Shown piece after piece: positions 56,830 to 64,000 of a stretch of DNA of 64,000 bases (position 1 is its first letter; each line of letters begins with the position of its first letter). The DNA lies in the NCBI RefSeq assembly GCF_019880555.1, contig NZ_JAINVU010000001.1:793311-857310 (forward strand), in the 5' to 3' direction. The notes beneath the pieces were generated by a model. It was not told the origin of the DNA. It saw only the letters and a list, made by a program, of their open reading frames with translations, and ran no database searches. This stretch comes from Hephaestia mangrovi (lineage in GTDB: Bacteria; Pseudomonadota; Alphaproteobacteria; Sphingomonadales; Sphingomonadaceae). A program made the position numbers and the translations under genes.

Positions 56830-58742
56830 TGACCTCGGCTGAACCCCGCTATCGCGTCGATGCGCTGATTGCCGAGGATATCGACGCCTATCTGGCGATC
56901 CATCAGTCGAAATCGATGCTGCGGTTCATCACCTGCGGCTCGGTGGACGACGGCAAGTCGACGCTGATCGGGCGGCTCTTGTACGATTCGAAGATGATCT
57001 TCGAGGATCAGTTGGCGAGCCTCGAGGCGGACAGCAAGCGCAGCGGCAGCCAGGGGCAGGAGATCGATTTTGCGCTGCTCGTCGACGGGCTTGCCGCCGA
57101 GCGCGAGCAGGGCATCACGATCGACGTCGCCTATCGCTTCTTCGCGACCGAGAAGCGCAAGTTCATCGTCGCCGACACGCCGGGGCACGAGCAATATACG
57201 CGCAACATGGTGACGGGCGCCTCGACCGCCGACCTTGCCGTGATCCTGATCGATGCGCGCAAGGGCGTCTTGACGCAGACGCGGCGGCATTCGTTCCTCG
57301 CGCACCTAATCGGCATCCGCCACGTCGTACTGGCGGTCAACAAGATGGATCTGGTCGATTACGATCGAGCGCGGTTCGATGCGATCGTTGCCGATTACCG
57401 GGCCTTCGCCAGCGAAATCGGGATCGCCGCGTTCACCGCGATCCCGTTGTCGGGGCTGCGCGGCGACAATATCGCGCAGCGCACCGCGGCGATGCCATGG
57501 CATGACGGTCCGACGCTGATCGAGCACCTCGAGACGGTCGAGGTGGAAGCCGAGGCCGATTGCGCCAGGCCCTTCCGGTTGCCGGTGCAATGGGTCAACC
57601 GGCCCAACCTCGATTTTCGGGGGTTTGCCGGGATGATTGCCGGCGGCACCGTCAAGCCGGGGGATGCGGTGCGTGTTCTGCCATCGGGGCGGACCACGCA
57701 GGTGGCGCGCATCGTGACGATGGACGGTGATCTCGACGAGGGCGTCAGCGGGCAATCGGTGACATTATGCCTGGCTGACGAGGTCGATTGTTCGCGCGGC
57801 GACGTGATCGCCACCGCAGACGCGCCGCCGCAGGTCGCCGACCAATTCCAGGCGACGATCGTGTGGATGGCCGAGGATGCGCTGCAACCGGGGCGGGCCT
57901 ATTGGCTCAAGCTCGGCAGCCAGACGAGCAGCGCGACTGTGCAGCCGCCCAAATATGCGATCGACGTCAATACGATGGCGCAGTTGTCGGCCAAGATGCT
58001 CGAGCTCAACGACATCGGCGTCGCCGAGGTCTACACCGATCGCGGTCTGGTGTTCGAGCCCTATGCCGACAATCATGATCTCGGCGGGTTCATCCTGATC
58101 GACAAGGCGACCAACGCGACCGTCGCCGCCGGGATGATCGACTTCGCGCTGCGACGCAGCCAGAACGTCCATTGGCAGGCGATCGAGATCAGCCGAGAAG
58201 CGCATGCCGCACAGAAGAACCAGCAGCCGAAGCTGTTGTGGTTCACCGGGTTGTCGGGTTCGGGCAAGTCGACCATCGCCAATCTCGTCGAGAAGAAGCT
58301 CCACGCGCTGGGCAAGCACAGCTTTCTGCTCGATGGCGACAATATCCGCCACGGTCTTAACAAGGATCTGGGCTTCACCGATACCGACCGGATCGAGAAT
58401 ATCCGCCGCGTCGGCGAGGTAGCGAAGCTGATGACCGACGCCGGGCTGATCGTGCTTACCGCGTTCATCTCGCCATTCCGCGCCGAACGCGAGATGGTGC
58501 GCAAGATGTTGCCCGACGGCGAGTTCGTCGAAATATTCGTCGATACGCCATTGGCAGTGGCCGAAGCACGCGACGTGAAGGGCCTCTACAAGAAGGCCCG
58601 CGCCGGCAACCTCAAGAATTTCACCGGCATCGATTCGCCTTACGAACCCCCCGCGGCGCCCGCGATCCGCATCGACACCACCGTCACCTCACCCGACGAC
58701 GCAGCCGAGTCGATCGTCGATTATTTGGCGAGCCACAGCTGA
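56829..58742 (+). CDS. cysNC: Bifunctional sulfate adenylyltransferase subunit 1/adenylylsulfate kinase
   Basis: A 637-residue fusion. The N-terminal GTPase has GSVDDGKST (37-45), [11 protein letters not shown] and NKMDLVD, followed by translation-factor-like beta-barrels; the C-terminal APS kinase has a second P-loop GLSGSGKS (474-481), [16 protein letters not shown] and FISPFRAER. With CysD it makes APS and then PAPS. The frame upstream of 56829 overlaps cysD in another phase and is not coding. Confidence 0.95.
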   Translation: MTSAEPRYRVDALIAEDIDAYLAIHQSKSMLRFITCGSVDDGKSTLIGRLLYDSKMIFEDQLASLEADSKRSGSQGQEIDFALLVDGLAAEREQGITIDVAYRFFATEKRKFIVADTPGHEQYTRNMVTGASTADLAVILIDARKGVLTQTRRHSFLAHLIGIRHVVLAVNKMDLVDYDRARFDAIVADYRAFASEIGIAAFTAIPLSGLRGDNIAQRTAAMPWHDGPTLIEHLETVEVEAEADCARPFRLPVQWVNRPNLDFRGFAGMIAGGTVKPGDAVRVLPSGRTTQVARIVTMDGDLDEGVSGQSVTLCLADEVDCSRGDVIATADAPPQVADQFQATIVWMAEDALQPGRAYWLKLGSQTSSATVQPPKYAIDVNTMAQLSAKMLELNDIGVAEVYTDRGLVFEPYADNHDLGGFILIDKATNATVAAGMIDFALRRSQNVHWQAIEISREAHAAQKNQQPKLLWFTGLSGSGKSTIANLVEKKLHALGKHSFLLDGDNIRHGLNKDLGFTDTDRIENIRRVGEVAKLMTDAGLIVLTAFISPFRAEREMVRKMLPDGEFVEIFVDTPLAVAEARDVKGLYKKARAGNLKNFTGIDSPYEPPAAPAIRIDTTVTSPDDAAESIVDYLASHS

Positions 58743-58931
58743 CTAAGGGTTGGGGATAGGCCTTCGGCGGGGAACCAACTGCGATCCGCCCCGGAGGCGC
58801 GCGGTGACGCTACCGCTGATCCGGCACCTTTTCGCGGACAATGATACGGTGGCGACAACAGGTCGAAGCGATCTTCTCGAATAAACGAAAACAGCATTTC
58901 TGGCGGGCGGGATGTCCTCTCGACAAGCCCC

Positions 58932-58969
58932 AAAAAACAAAAACCCCGCCAGCACCGCTGACGGGGTTT
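58932..58969 (-). terminator. Terminator of the 94-residue small exported-protein gene
   Basis: On the minus strand AAACCCCGTCAGC pairs with GCTGGCGGGGTTT (13 bp, one G-T pair) around GGT, followed by TTGTTTTTTG. A textbook intrinsic terminator 22 bp after the stop codon. Confidence 0.9.
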
Positions 58970-58991
58970 CCGTTTCGATCTGACGATCAAA

Positions 58992-59276
58992 TTAGCCCGG
59001 GCTGGACGAGCTCTTGTTGTTGTCGTCGCTGGCGACGACAACGATGCCGGCGATCACGGCCGCAGCGGCAAGACCGCCGACGACATAGGTGCCGGTCGAC
59101 GAACCGTCCGACTGGTTGCTCTTGCGCTTCAGCGCCGTCGCGGCGCGGACGCCGTTGACCGGAGCCTGCGCGGTGGGAAGGGCAGCCGACGAACGGGTCG
59201 TCGCGGCCATTGCCACCGTCGAAGACATGAGGCCAACAGCCGCACCCACGCCCAGAATAACCTTACCAACGTTCAT
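58992..59276 (-). CDS. Small exported protein with C-terminal membrane helix
   Basis: A 94-residue protein: signal peptide MNVGKVILGVGAAVGLMSSTVAMA, a short Ser/Ala/Thr linker (TTRSSAALPTAQAPVNGVRAA), a hydrophilic KRKSNQSDGSSTG segment, one transmembrane helix (TYVVGGLAAAAVIAGIVVVAS) and a tail of Asp/Asn/Lys/Ser. Function unknown. A strong terminator follows, indicating an expressed monocistronic gene. Similar small proteins occur next to sphingan/EPS clusters, but a role in EPS is only suggested by location. Confidence 0.7.
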   Translation of the reverse strand: MNVGKVILGVGAAVGLMSSTVAMAATTRSSAALPTAQAPVNGVRAATALKRKSNQSDGSSTGTYVVGGLAAAAVIAGIVVVASDDNNKSSSSPG

Positions 59277-59528
59277 TTCGCGTTCTCCTCGCTGAAAGCC
59301 GAATTTTTCAAAGCCATAATCAAATCACACGGAAAGACAACAGCTTTTTGCACTTGCTCAGCCATGGCCTCTCGCCCTGTTTGCTTGCAATTGAATAGCT
59401 TGCCTATCCGTCCGTGTCCATAACGCACCGTCCCGGCATGAAGTTGCCGGCGCACCGTTGCATTGAAGTGACACAATGGTTGATTGAGGGGGCGCTGATG
59501 GACGGTTACGTCAAAGAGCAAGTAGTCG

Positions 59529-60527
59529 GTGAAGCGTAGCGGAATCGTGGGAAAAATTAGGCAAATCATCGCCATAGCGATTGCCTTGATGGCTGCGGGA
59601 CGGCTGTCGGCGACGGCGCCGGACGATCAATCGGCGAGTCTCGAAGGCCTGCGCGCGGCTGACGTGGCGGTCGGTTCCGTGCTCTACCGGCTGGCGGTAG
59701 CGAACGACGAATTGTGCCTGAAACGGGCTGCGCTCACCGGATTGGTGCTGCACAGCAGCAATGACTATGCGGATTCGATCCGCGCCGCGGCAATCCGCCA
59801 TTTCGATTTCGAATCGCCGATCGGCATCGAGGGTGTGATTCCCGGAAGCCCCGCAGCCGTTGCCGGCATTCAGTCCGACGATTCGCTGATTTCGGTTGGC
59901 GGTCGTCCGATCAGCGCCAGTACCGATCGCGCCGACGCGCTCGCGATGTTGGATGCGGCCGACCCGCGACAGCCGTTGGCGATAACCGTCAAGCGGCATG
60001 GCCAACTACTCTCCGTCACGCTCCGCCCGATCGAAGGATGCGTGGCTCATGTAGAAGTCGACGTCAGCGATGGCCTGAACGCGGGGACCGACGGAGAGAC
60101 GATCCAGGTCGACTCCGCGCTGGTCAACCTCGTCGGTGGCAACGTCCAGGATCTGGCGGTGATCCTGTCTCATGAACTCTCGCATATCGTGCTCGACCAT
60201 CCACACCGGTTGACGGCGGCGCACGTCGATCGCGGCTTTTTCCGGATCTTCGGTAAGAGCGGTCGGCTGATCAAGGAAACCGAGAACCAGGCCGATCGCC
60301 TGAGCGTCACGCTGATGGCCAACGCCGGCTACGATCCCCAAGAAGCTGTGCACTATTGGCGCACGTTCGGTCCCCGGCTCAACGATGGCGGCGGGTTGGG
60401 AAGTGTCCACCTGCCATGGCAGCAACGCGCCGATCTGATTGCCGCTGCAGTCGCGGCGATTCCGGCCGATGCCGCCAAGCCGATCGTGCCGCGATGGATC
60501 GAGAGCCGGAAGCAGCCATTGCGCTGA
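59529..60527 (+). CDS. Exported PDZ-M48-type zinc peptidase
   Basis: A 332-residue protein from GTG 59529 with a basic start and hydrophobic signal (KIRQIIAIAIALMAAGRLSA). A PDZ-like module (GIEGVIPGSPAAVAGIQSDDSLISVGGRPI) is followed by a metallopeptidase domain with HELSHIVLDH and the third ligand in ENQADRLSVTLMANAGYDP. That pattern fits BepA/Oma1-type M48 enzymes, though the PDZ comes first. The substrate may be an envelope protein. It sits among EPS genes without obvious coupling. Confidence 0.75.
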   Translation: MKRSGIVGKIRQIIAIAIALMAAGRLSATAPDDQSASLEGLRAADVAVGSVLYRLAVANDELCLKRAALTGLVLHSSNDYADSIRAAAIRHFDFESPIGIEGVIPGSPAAVAGIQSDDSLISVGGRPISASTDRADALAMLDAADPRQPLAITVKRHGQLLSVTLRPIEGCVAHVEVDVSDGLNAGTDGETIQVDSALVNLVGGNVQDLAVILSHELSHIVLDHPHRLTAAHVDRGFFRIFGKSGRLIKETENQADRLSVTLMANAGYDPQEAVHYWRTFGPRLNDGGGLGSVHLPWQQRADLIAAAVAAIPADAAKPIVPRWIESRKQPLR

Positions 60528-61057
60528 TGGGAGGCGGCGGCGAAAGCCGGCCGTGTCGTCTGGTGAGATGCGATGGAGAGCTCGGCTCATTGGTTTGGGC
60601 TGCATGCTCGCAAAAATGGGTGATCGGTATCAGCCACGCGAGCCGCGCTTTTGCTGCCGGGCTCCCTCCTTGCTCATCTGCCGCGGCTTACGTGTGCCAG
60701 AAGGTTGCGCTGCTTGGCCGTCGCAGCGCACCGTACATTTGAATGAGAATGAACGCTGGCGTGCTGAGAACGGCCCCAGGACTAGCTCGCTCCCGCACAT
60801 CCCCGCATCTGAAAGCGTTCGTCGTTTCTGTTCGCACAACCGCGCGCGAGTTAGCCGATTATGGCTCTGTATCAAGCGTATGCAAATGGTAGCATCGAGA
60901 TTTTATCAGAGTTACCAACACGGTCGGAGAAATTTTTACGGAAGTAAGGCATTAAGTTTCGGGCAAAATATTGGAAACCTTCGGAAACATCGAGCTACCA
61001 ATGACCGTTCAAATATGTCGTGGAATATCAAACGCGTGAGAGGCATTTCTCGAAAGT
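60528..61057. other. 530-bp lower-GC region without an assignable gene
   Basis: GC falls clearly after about 60870 (TTTTATCAGAG, GAAATTTTTACGG). Short open frames on both strands lack Shine-Dalgarno sites and recognisable proteins. The base composition suggests acquired or decaying DNA. Confidence 0.5.
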
Positions 61058-61630
61058 TTAGACTATAGCGGTCGCAATGGAAGATTTGACGTCCAGGCCG
61101 TCATGGAGCGCGTCGGTCGCCGCCCATGTCGCGCAGACATCGAGTTTCATGGCGCTGAAATCGTCGTCGGCGCCGGTGATCCGGCTCATGTGGCGGCCGG
61201 TCACGTAGCTGAAGTCCTTGGCCCATTGATTGAAGACCTCCGTTCGCGGCGCAATCACGACCACGCGCTGGACAAACCCGCGCTTGATCATTGTTTCAGC
61301 AATCGCACAACTCACCAGAGTTTTGCCCGCGCCGGGCGCGGCGTCGATCAGGAAATGGCGGTCAGTTGCTTTGTCGAGAAACCAGTCGACGGCTTTGTCG
61401 TGAGCTTCTGCTTGCCAGGGGCGGAGACGGATCATTTTGTTACCTTTGAGAAGATTGCAGGCCTCGCACAGCGCCTGGCCATTGGCGGTGATGGTCGGCC
61501 CACCGGCGCTGAAGGGGCGCCGATGATCGGCGTGGAAGGAGGGGGTGAGGGGAATGCCGCAGGACTGGCTCCGGCCGGCTGCGGCAAAAGCGAGGAGGCG
61601 GCGCTGGGCGGCTGAAAACTGACGTCTCAT
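61058..61630 (-). pseudogene. Truncated HNH-DEAD/DEAH helicase gene
   Basis: From ATG 61630 the frame gives 190 residues. The N-terminal part resembles an HNH module (SCGIPLTPSFHADHRRPFSAGGPT, LCEACNLLKGN), followed by the start of a superfamily-2 helicase (RPWQAEAHDKAVDWFL, Walker A DAAPGAGKTLVS, RVVVIAPRTEVFNQWAKDF). It stops at TAG 61058, before the DEAD box and all of the second RecA-like domain, after DVCATWAATDALHDG, so helicase function should be lost. Such HNH-helicase fusions with a small HTH partner occur in mobile elements. The small HTH gene is just upstream. Confidence 0.75.
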
Positions 61631-61643
61631 GAAAGCCGGCCCC

Positions 61644-61913
61644 TCACGCGCTGACGCGATATTCGGTGAGTTGGATATCGCGGACCGGCAGCTCGGTCGG
61701 CGTGCCCACATCGATATGCTGGCGCAGGCGCACCAAGACTGCGGCAAAGGTGATGGAGCTTCTCACGACGATGTAGCGCTCGGCTCGAAGGTCGGAGATG
61801 ATCTTCGTGAGGTCGGGAACGCCGAACAGGAGAAGCGCTTCGACGCGGGTTAGGGGGAAACCCTCCAGGAGATAGTCTCTGGCGGCGCGAACGCCGTGGA
61901 ATTGAATTGTCAT
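61644..61913 (-). CDS. Small HTH protein paired with the truncated helicase
   Basis: An 89-residue protein MTIQFHGVRAARDYLLEGFPLTR... with a winged-helix-like segment (EALLLFGVPDLTKIISDLRAERYIVV) and a beta-rich C-terminus (LPVRDIQLTEYRVSA). It lies 13 bp before the helicase fragment on the same strand. Function unknown; a regulatory or DNA-binding partner is suggested by the fold. A dyad, TGCGC-N6-GCGCA, lies at 61933-61948 upstream. Confidence 0.6.
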   Translation of the reverse strand: MTIQFHGVRAARDYLLEGFPLTRVEALLLFGVPDLTKIISDLRAERYIVVRSSITFAAVLVRLRQHIDVGTPTELPVRDIQLTEYRVSA

Positions 61914-62418
61914 CTATTAGAACTCTTTTTCATGCGCGACATTGCGCACAATAAAAGCTCTAAAAATACGTGTTAATTCAGTATTTTATATCATTTTTCT
62001 GGAAATCATTTATAATATACTGCCGGTGTCGTCACTCTGTGCGATAGCTTGGGTTAAATGGTTGTGAACGTTATTTGTCTTCAACCGATATCTTTATTCT
62101 CAAGAAGTGCGGTGGCTCGGCCGACGTGCGGCAAAACGTCGGCGAGTATTGTTGCTCAAAGATAGATCCGAGAGAGATAAATGTGCTGCACTTCATTCGA
62201 CGATCGGCGTCGGTCGCGCGGTGCGGTCTGATTTTATCACGACGAACGGTGGATCTTCCTGCGCCGAATGGAGGGGCGTGCGGCGGCATTCAACTGCAGG
62301 ATCGGTTGTCTGCCGCGCTGATTGCTCTATGAGGGCTGCGTATTTGATCGAGTTGAGGCTGGGATGACTGTCAAGCGAGCCCGGCGCCTCCGGGGTGTTC
62401 CTCCACGGGGCGTTCTGC
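61914..62418. other. AT-rich intergenic region before the O-antigen-ligase-like gene
   Basis: 505 bp. From 61960 to 62020 it is strikingly AT-rich (AAAAATACGTGTTAATTCAG, ATATCATTTTTCTGG) and can hold promoters in both directions. The later part has short open frames without support. No recognised gene. Confidence 0.5.
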
Positions 62419-63861
62419 GTGGCTGATTATAGCTATCGCGGCAGCGGCTCTCGCTCAGGTCATAGGCGGTCGCATCGGCGTCATTCGCGGTCCGGGCGTA
62501 GGGCGATCAACCCGCGCATCTGGATTAGCGGGGCATTGCTCGTGGTCGCCATCGTATTCGGTGGGGGCGGTACGCCGTCGCCATCGACCGAGTTGGTTGT
62601 GGAATTCGCCGCCTTGGCTGCGCTGGTTGCCTGGGTGTGGCTGGCGCCGCGCGATCGCAGTTATCTATCTCCGCCAGTCGATTGGCCGTTGCTGATCATG
62701 GCAGCGATCTTCGCCGCTATTCCCTTGCTGCAGCTCGTTCCGCTTCCGCCGAGCATCTGGCACCATTTGCCGGGACGGGAGGTCGAAGTTCAGGCGCTCG
62801 CCTTGGTCGGGCGAGCCGATAGTTGGATGCCGCTATCAGAATCGCCGCCGCGCACGATCGCCTCCGTGCTGTCTTTGATGCCGCCGCTGACGATGCTGTT
62901 CATGGTCTCGCGCCTGCGTGGGCGCGATCGTATTACGTTGATCGGGGTAATGGCGCTGCTCGGCCTCGCTGCCGCGACAGTTGGGGTCCTTCAGTTAGCC
63001 AGCGGCAATGCTAACTGGCTCCGCTTCTACGAATTCACTCATCATGGATTTGCTACGGGCTTTCAGGCCAACCGCAACGCCGATGCCGACATCCTTTTAA
63101 TCGCTGTGATCGCCGCTACGGCTTGGGCGGCTTTAGGTGTTCGAAGCGGCTGGTCGCGGCAGGTGCAAGTGCTACTGGTTGCGGCGCTTCTGTTCCTTGT
63201 GTTGTCAGTCGTTTTGACCGGTTCGCGCACCGGCGTGGCGCTGATTTCAGTTGCGGTAATCGCGGCCGCCGCGATGCTTCTTCGCAAGTCCATGCTGCGG
63301 AGCTGGAAGGTGATTGCTGCGGGGTTGACCGGTTTGGCTGTGATCGGCGCTTCCGCTTATCTTCTGTCGAACAACACGCGGGTTGGGCAAACCCTAGGAC
63401 GGTTCAGTGACGTTGAGGCGATACGCCCGGAGATTTGGAAAGACACCGTATATGCGATTGGGCAGCATTGGCCTGTAGGGTCAGGAATCGGAACTTTTCA
63501 GCCCATTTTTGCGGCGAGCGAGCGGCTTGAGTTTGTCCGGCCCGATTTTTCAAACCGGGCACACAACGATTATCTTGAATTCCTTTTGGAGGCGGGTGTT
63601 GTCGCACCGCTGTTCATATTGGTGATCGTCATCTTCACGGGGGTGAGGCTGACTAGAATGCTGATGCAGAAAGCGGCTCGCGACCGCCGAATTGCGGGCA
63701 TTTTCGTGTTAGGCTCCCTCTTAGTTTTGTTGATGCATTCGTTGGTTGACTATCCGGAGCGGAGTCTGTCTTTGGCTGTGGTGAGTGGGATGTTGGCGGG
63801 TTTGCTGGGTCGGGTTGGTATTGAGCGGTCTGGTCGTCGGTCTGAGGGAGTGGTTGGGTGA
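62419..63861 (+). CDS. O-antigen ligase/Wzy_C-family membrane protein (EPS polymerase-like)
   Basis: About 480 residues from GTG 62419 (a GTG at 62395 would add eight). A basic Arg/Ser-rich N-terminus is followed by ten or more hydrophobic segments. The Wzy_C signature region is LVLSVVLTGSRTGVALISVAVIA, with the large periplasmic loop after it (FSDVEAIRPEIWKDTVYAIGQHWPVGSGIGTF) and the conserved AHNDYLEFLLEAG. This is characteristic of polymerases or ligases for polysaccharides. The export lipoprotein gene starts within its stop (TGATG). Confidence 0.88.
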   Translation: MADYSYRGSGSRSGHRRSHRRHSRSGRRAINPRIWISGALLVVAIVFGGGGTPSPSTELVVEFAALAALVAWVWLAPRDRSYLSPPVDWPLLIMAAIFAAIPLLQLVPLPPSIWHHLPGREVEVQALALVGRADSWMPLSESPPRTIASVLSLMPPLTMLFMVSRLRGRDRITLIGVMALLGLAAATVGVLQLASGNANWLRFYEFTHHGFATGFQANRNADADILLIAVIAATAWAALGVRSGWSRQVQVLLVAALLFLVLSVVLTGSRTGVALISVAVIAAAAMLLRKSMLRSWKVIAAGLTGLAVIGASAYLLSNNTRVGQTLGRFSDVEAIRPEIWKDTVYAIGQHWPVGSGIGTFQPIFAASERLEFVRPDFSNRAHNDYLEFLLEAGVVAPLFILVIVIFTGVRLTRMLMQKAARDRRIAGIFVLGSLLVLLMHSLVDYPERSLSLAVVSGMLAGLLGRVGIERSGRRSEGVVG

Positions 63862-64000
63862 TGGCGGTTGGGCGTGTATTGGTCGCGACCGGGCTGGTGT
63901 TGTCGTGTGGGGCGTGCAGCGGGATGCATGCGGCGGAGGATTTGCCGCGTGGGGCGGCGTCTTATGCGGTGATGCCGGCGGCGGATCCGTCGCAGGAGGC
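63861..64000 (+). CDS. Polysaccharide export lipoprotein N-terminus (Wza-like, partial)
   Basis: The ATG at 63861 overlaps the preceding stop and reads 46 residues to the window end. MAVGRVLVATGLVLSCGAC is a signal with a lipobox-like LSCGAC, and the mature start AAEDLPRGAASYAVMPAADPS resembles outer-membrane polysaccharide export proteins. Context after a Wzy-type gene supports this. The GTG/TTG-rich, low-C style differs from the rest of the window. Confidence 0.6.
   Translation, partial: MAVGRVLVATGLVLSCGACSGMHAAEDLPRGAASYAVMPAADPSQE

Noticed and set aside
59273..59575. 100-codon minus-strand frame over the small exported-protein promoter
   Set aside because: It overlaps the start of the PDZ-M48 gene, has no homology that I recognise and no good Shine-Dalgarno. 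The region is better read as promoter DNA.

Overview
The window is a high-GC, gene-dense chromosomal segment, most likely from a sphingomonad (Alphaproteobacteria, Sphingomonadaceae, Sphingomonas-like). The basis is the gene repertoire: two long TonB-dependent receptors, a methionine synthase made as two proteins, a fused CysNC, a patatin/3-hydroxybutyrate dehydrogenase pair, isocitrate lyase facing a RamB/ScfR-type regulator, an EPS cluster with polyprenyl-phosphate sugar transferase, O-antigen-ligase-type and export proteins, and dispersed hairpin repeats. The genus is inference; no rRNA is present. I found no complete insertion sequence, intact prophage or CRISPR array. Layout: 1-9.4 kb holds a partial MASE1-like sensor, a proline iminopeptidase and a probable phosphorus-scavenging island: TAT-exported phosphocholine-specific phospholipase C, TonB receptor, and a reverse-strand histidine acid phosphatase/PI-PLC-like pair. 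Two PHO-box-like direct repeats precede the two transcription units. 9.4-11 kb has an Xre-RES toxin-antitoxin operon bracketed by related palindromes, then tRNA-Ala(CGC). 11-18.3 kb has a DUF2171 protein, an MDR oxidoreductase, a zinc metallopeptidase, patatin plus 3-hydroxybutyrate dehydrogenase (possible polyhydroxybutyrate turnover), a DUF4893 lipoprotein and a CDF metal exporter. 18.4-22.3 kb has an AbrB-Doc toxin-antitoxin pair and the glyoxylate-shunt locus (aceA, a 51-residue downstream protein, divergent RamB/ScfR regulator). 22.3-28 kb has a GFA protein, a CtaG-like protein, a second TonB receptor with a structured leader, an aldo/keto reductase and two small lipoproteins. 28-33.8 kb is a methionine operon: an ArsR-methyltransferase regulator (SahR-like) behind a perfect 20-bp palindrome, metF and split metH, with a 138-bp palindromic element between the metH halves. 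33.8-44.1 kb has a TSUP transporter, a secreted beta-helix protein, an AraC-VOC-DUF1801 operon, DUF2254, nadA, membrane and DUF4230 proteins, a metallo-beta-lactamase-fold hydrolase and a BlaR1/BlaI-type pair with two tandem BlaI-like operators. 44.5-53.2 kb has recA, a methyltransferase, a GST, a DctA-type symporter, an exported M24 peptidase, alaS and a Cu/Zn-SOD lipoprotein. 53.2-64 kb mixes EPS genes (sugar transferase, O-antigen-ligase-like protein, partial export lipoprotein) with sulfate activation (cysQ, cysD, cysNC), a small exported protein, a PDZ/M48 peptidase and a lower-GC accessory stretch (60.5-62.4 kb) containing a truncated HNH-helicase gene with its small HTH partner. The most notable signals are regulatory: the BlaI operators, the SahR-type palindrome, the repeated GATCGTTC dyads around the Xre-RES operon, the candidate PHO boxes, and a four-copy family of roughly 85-100 bp paired-hairpin elements marked by CCATGG.
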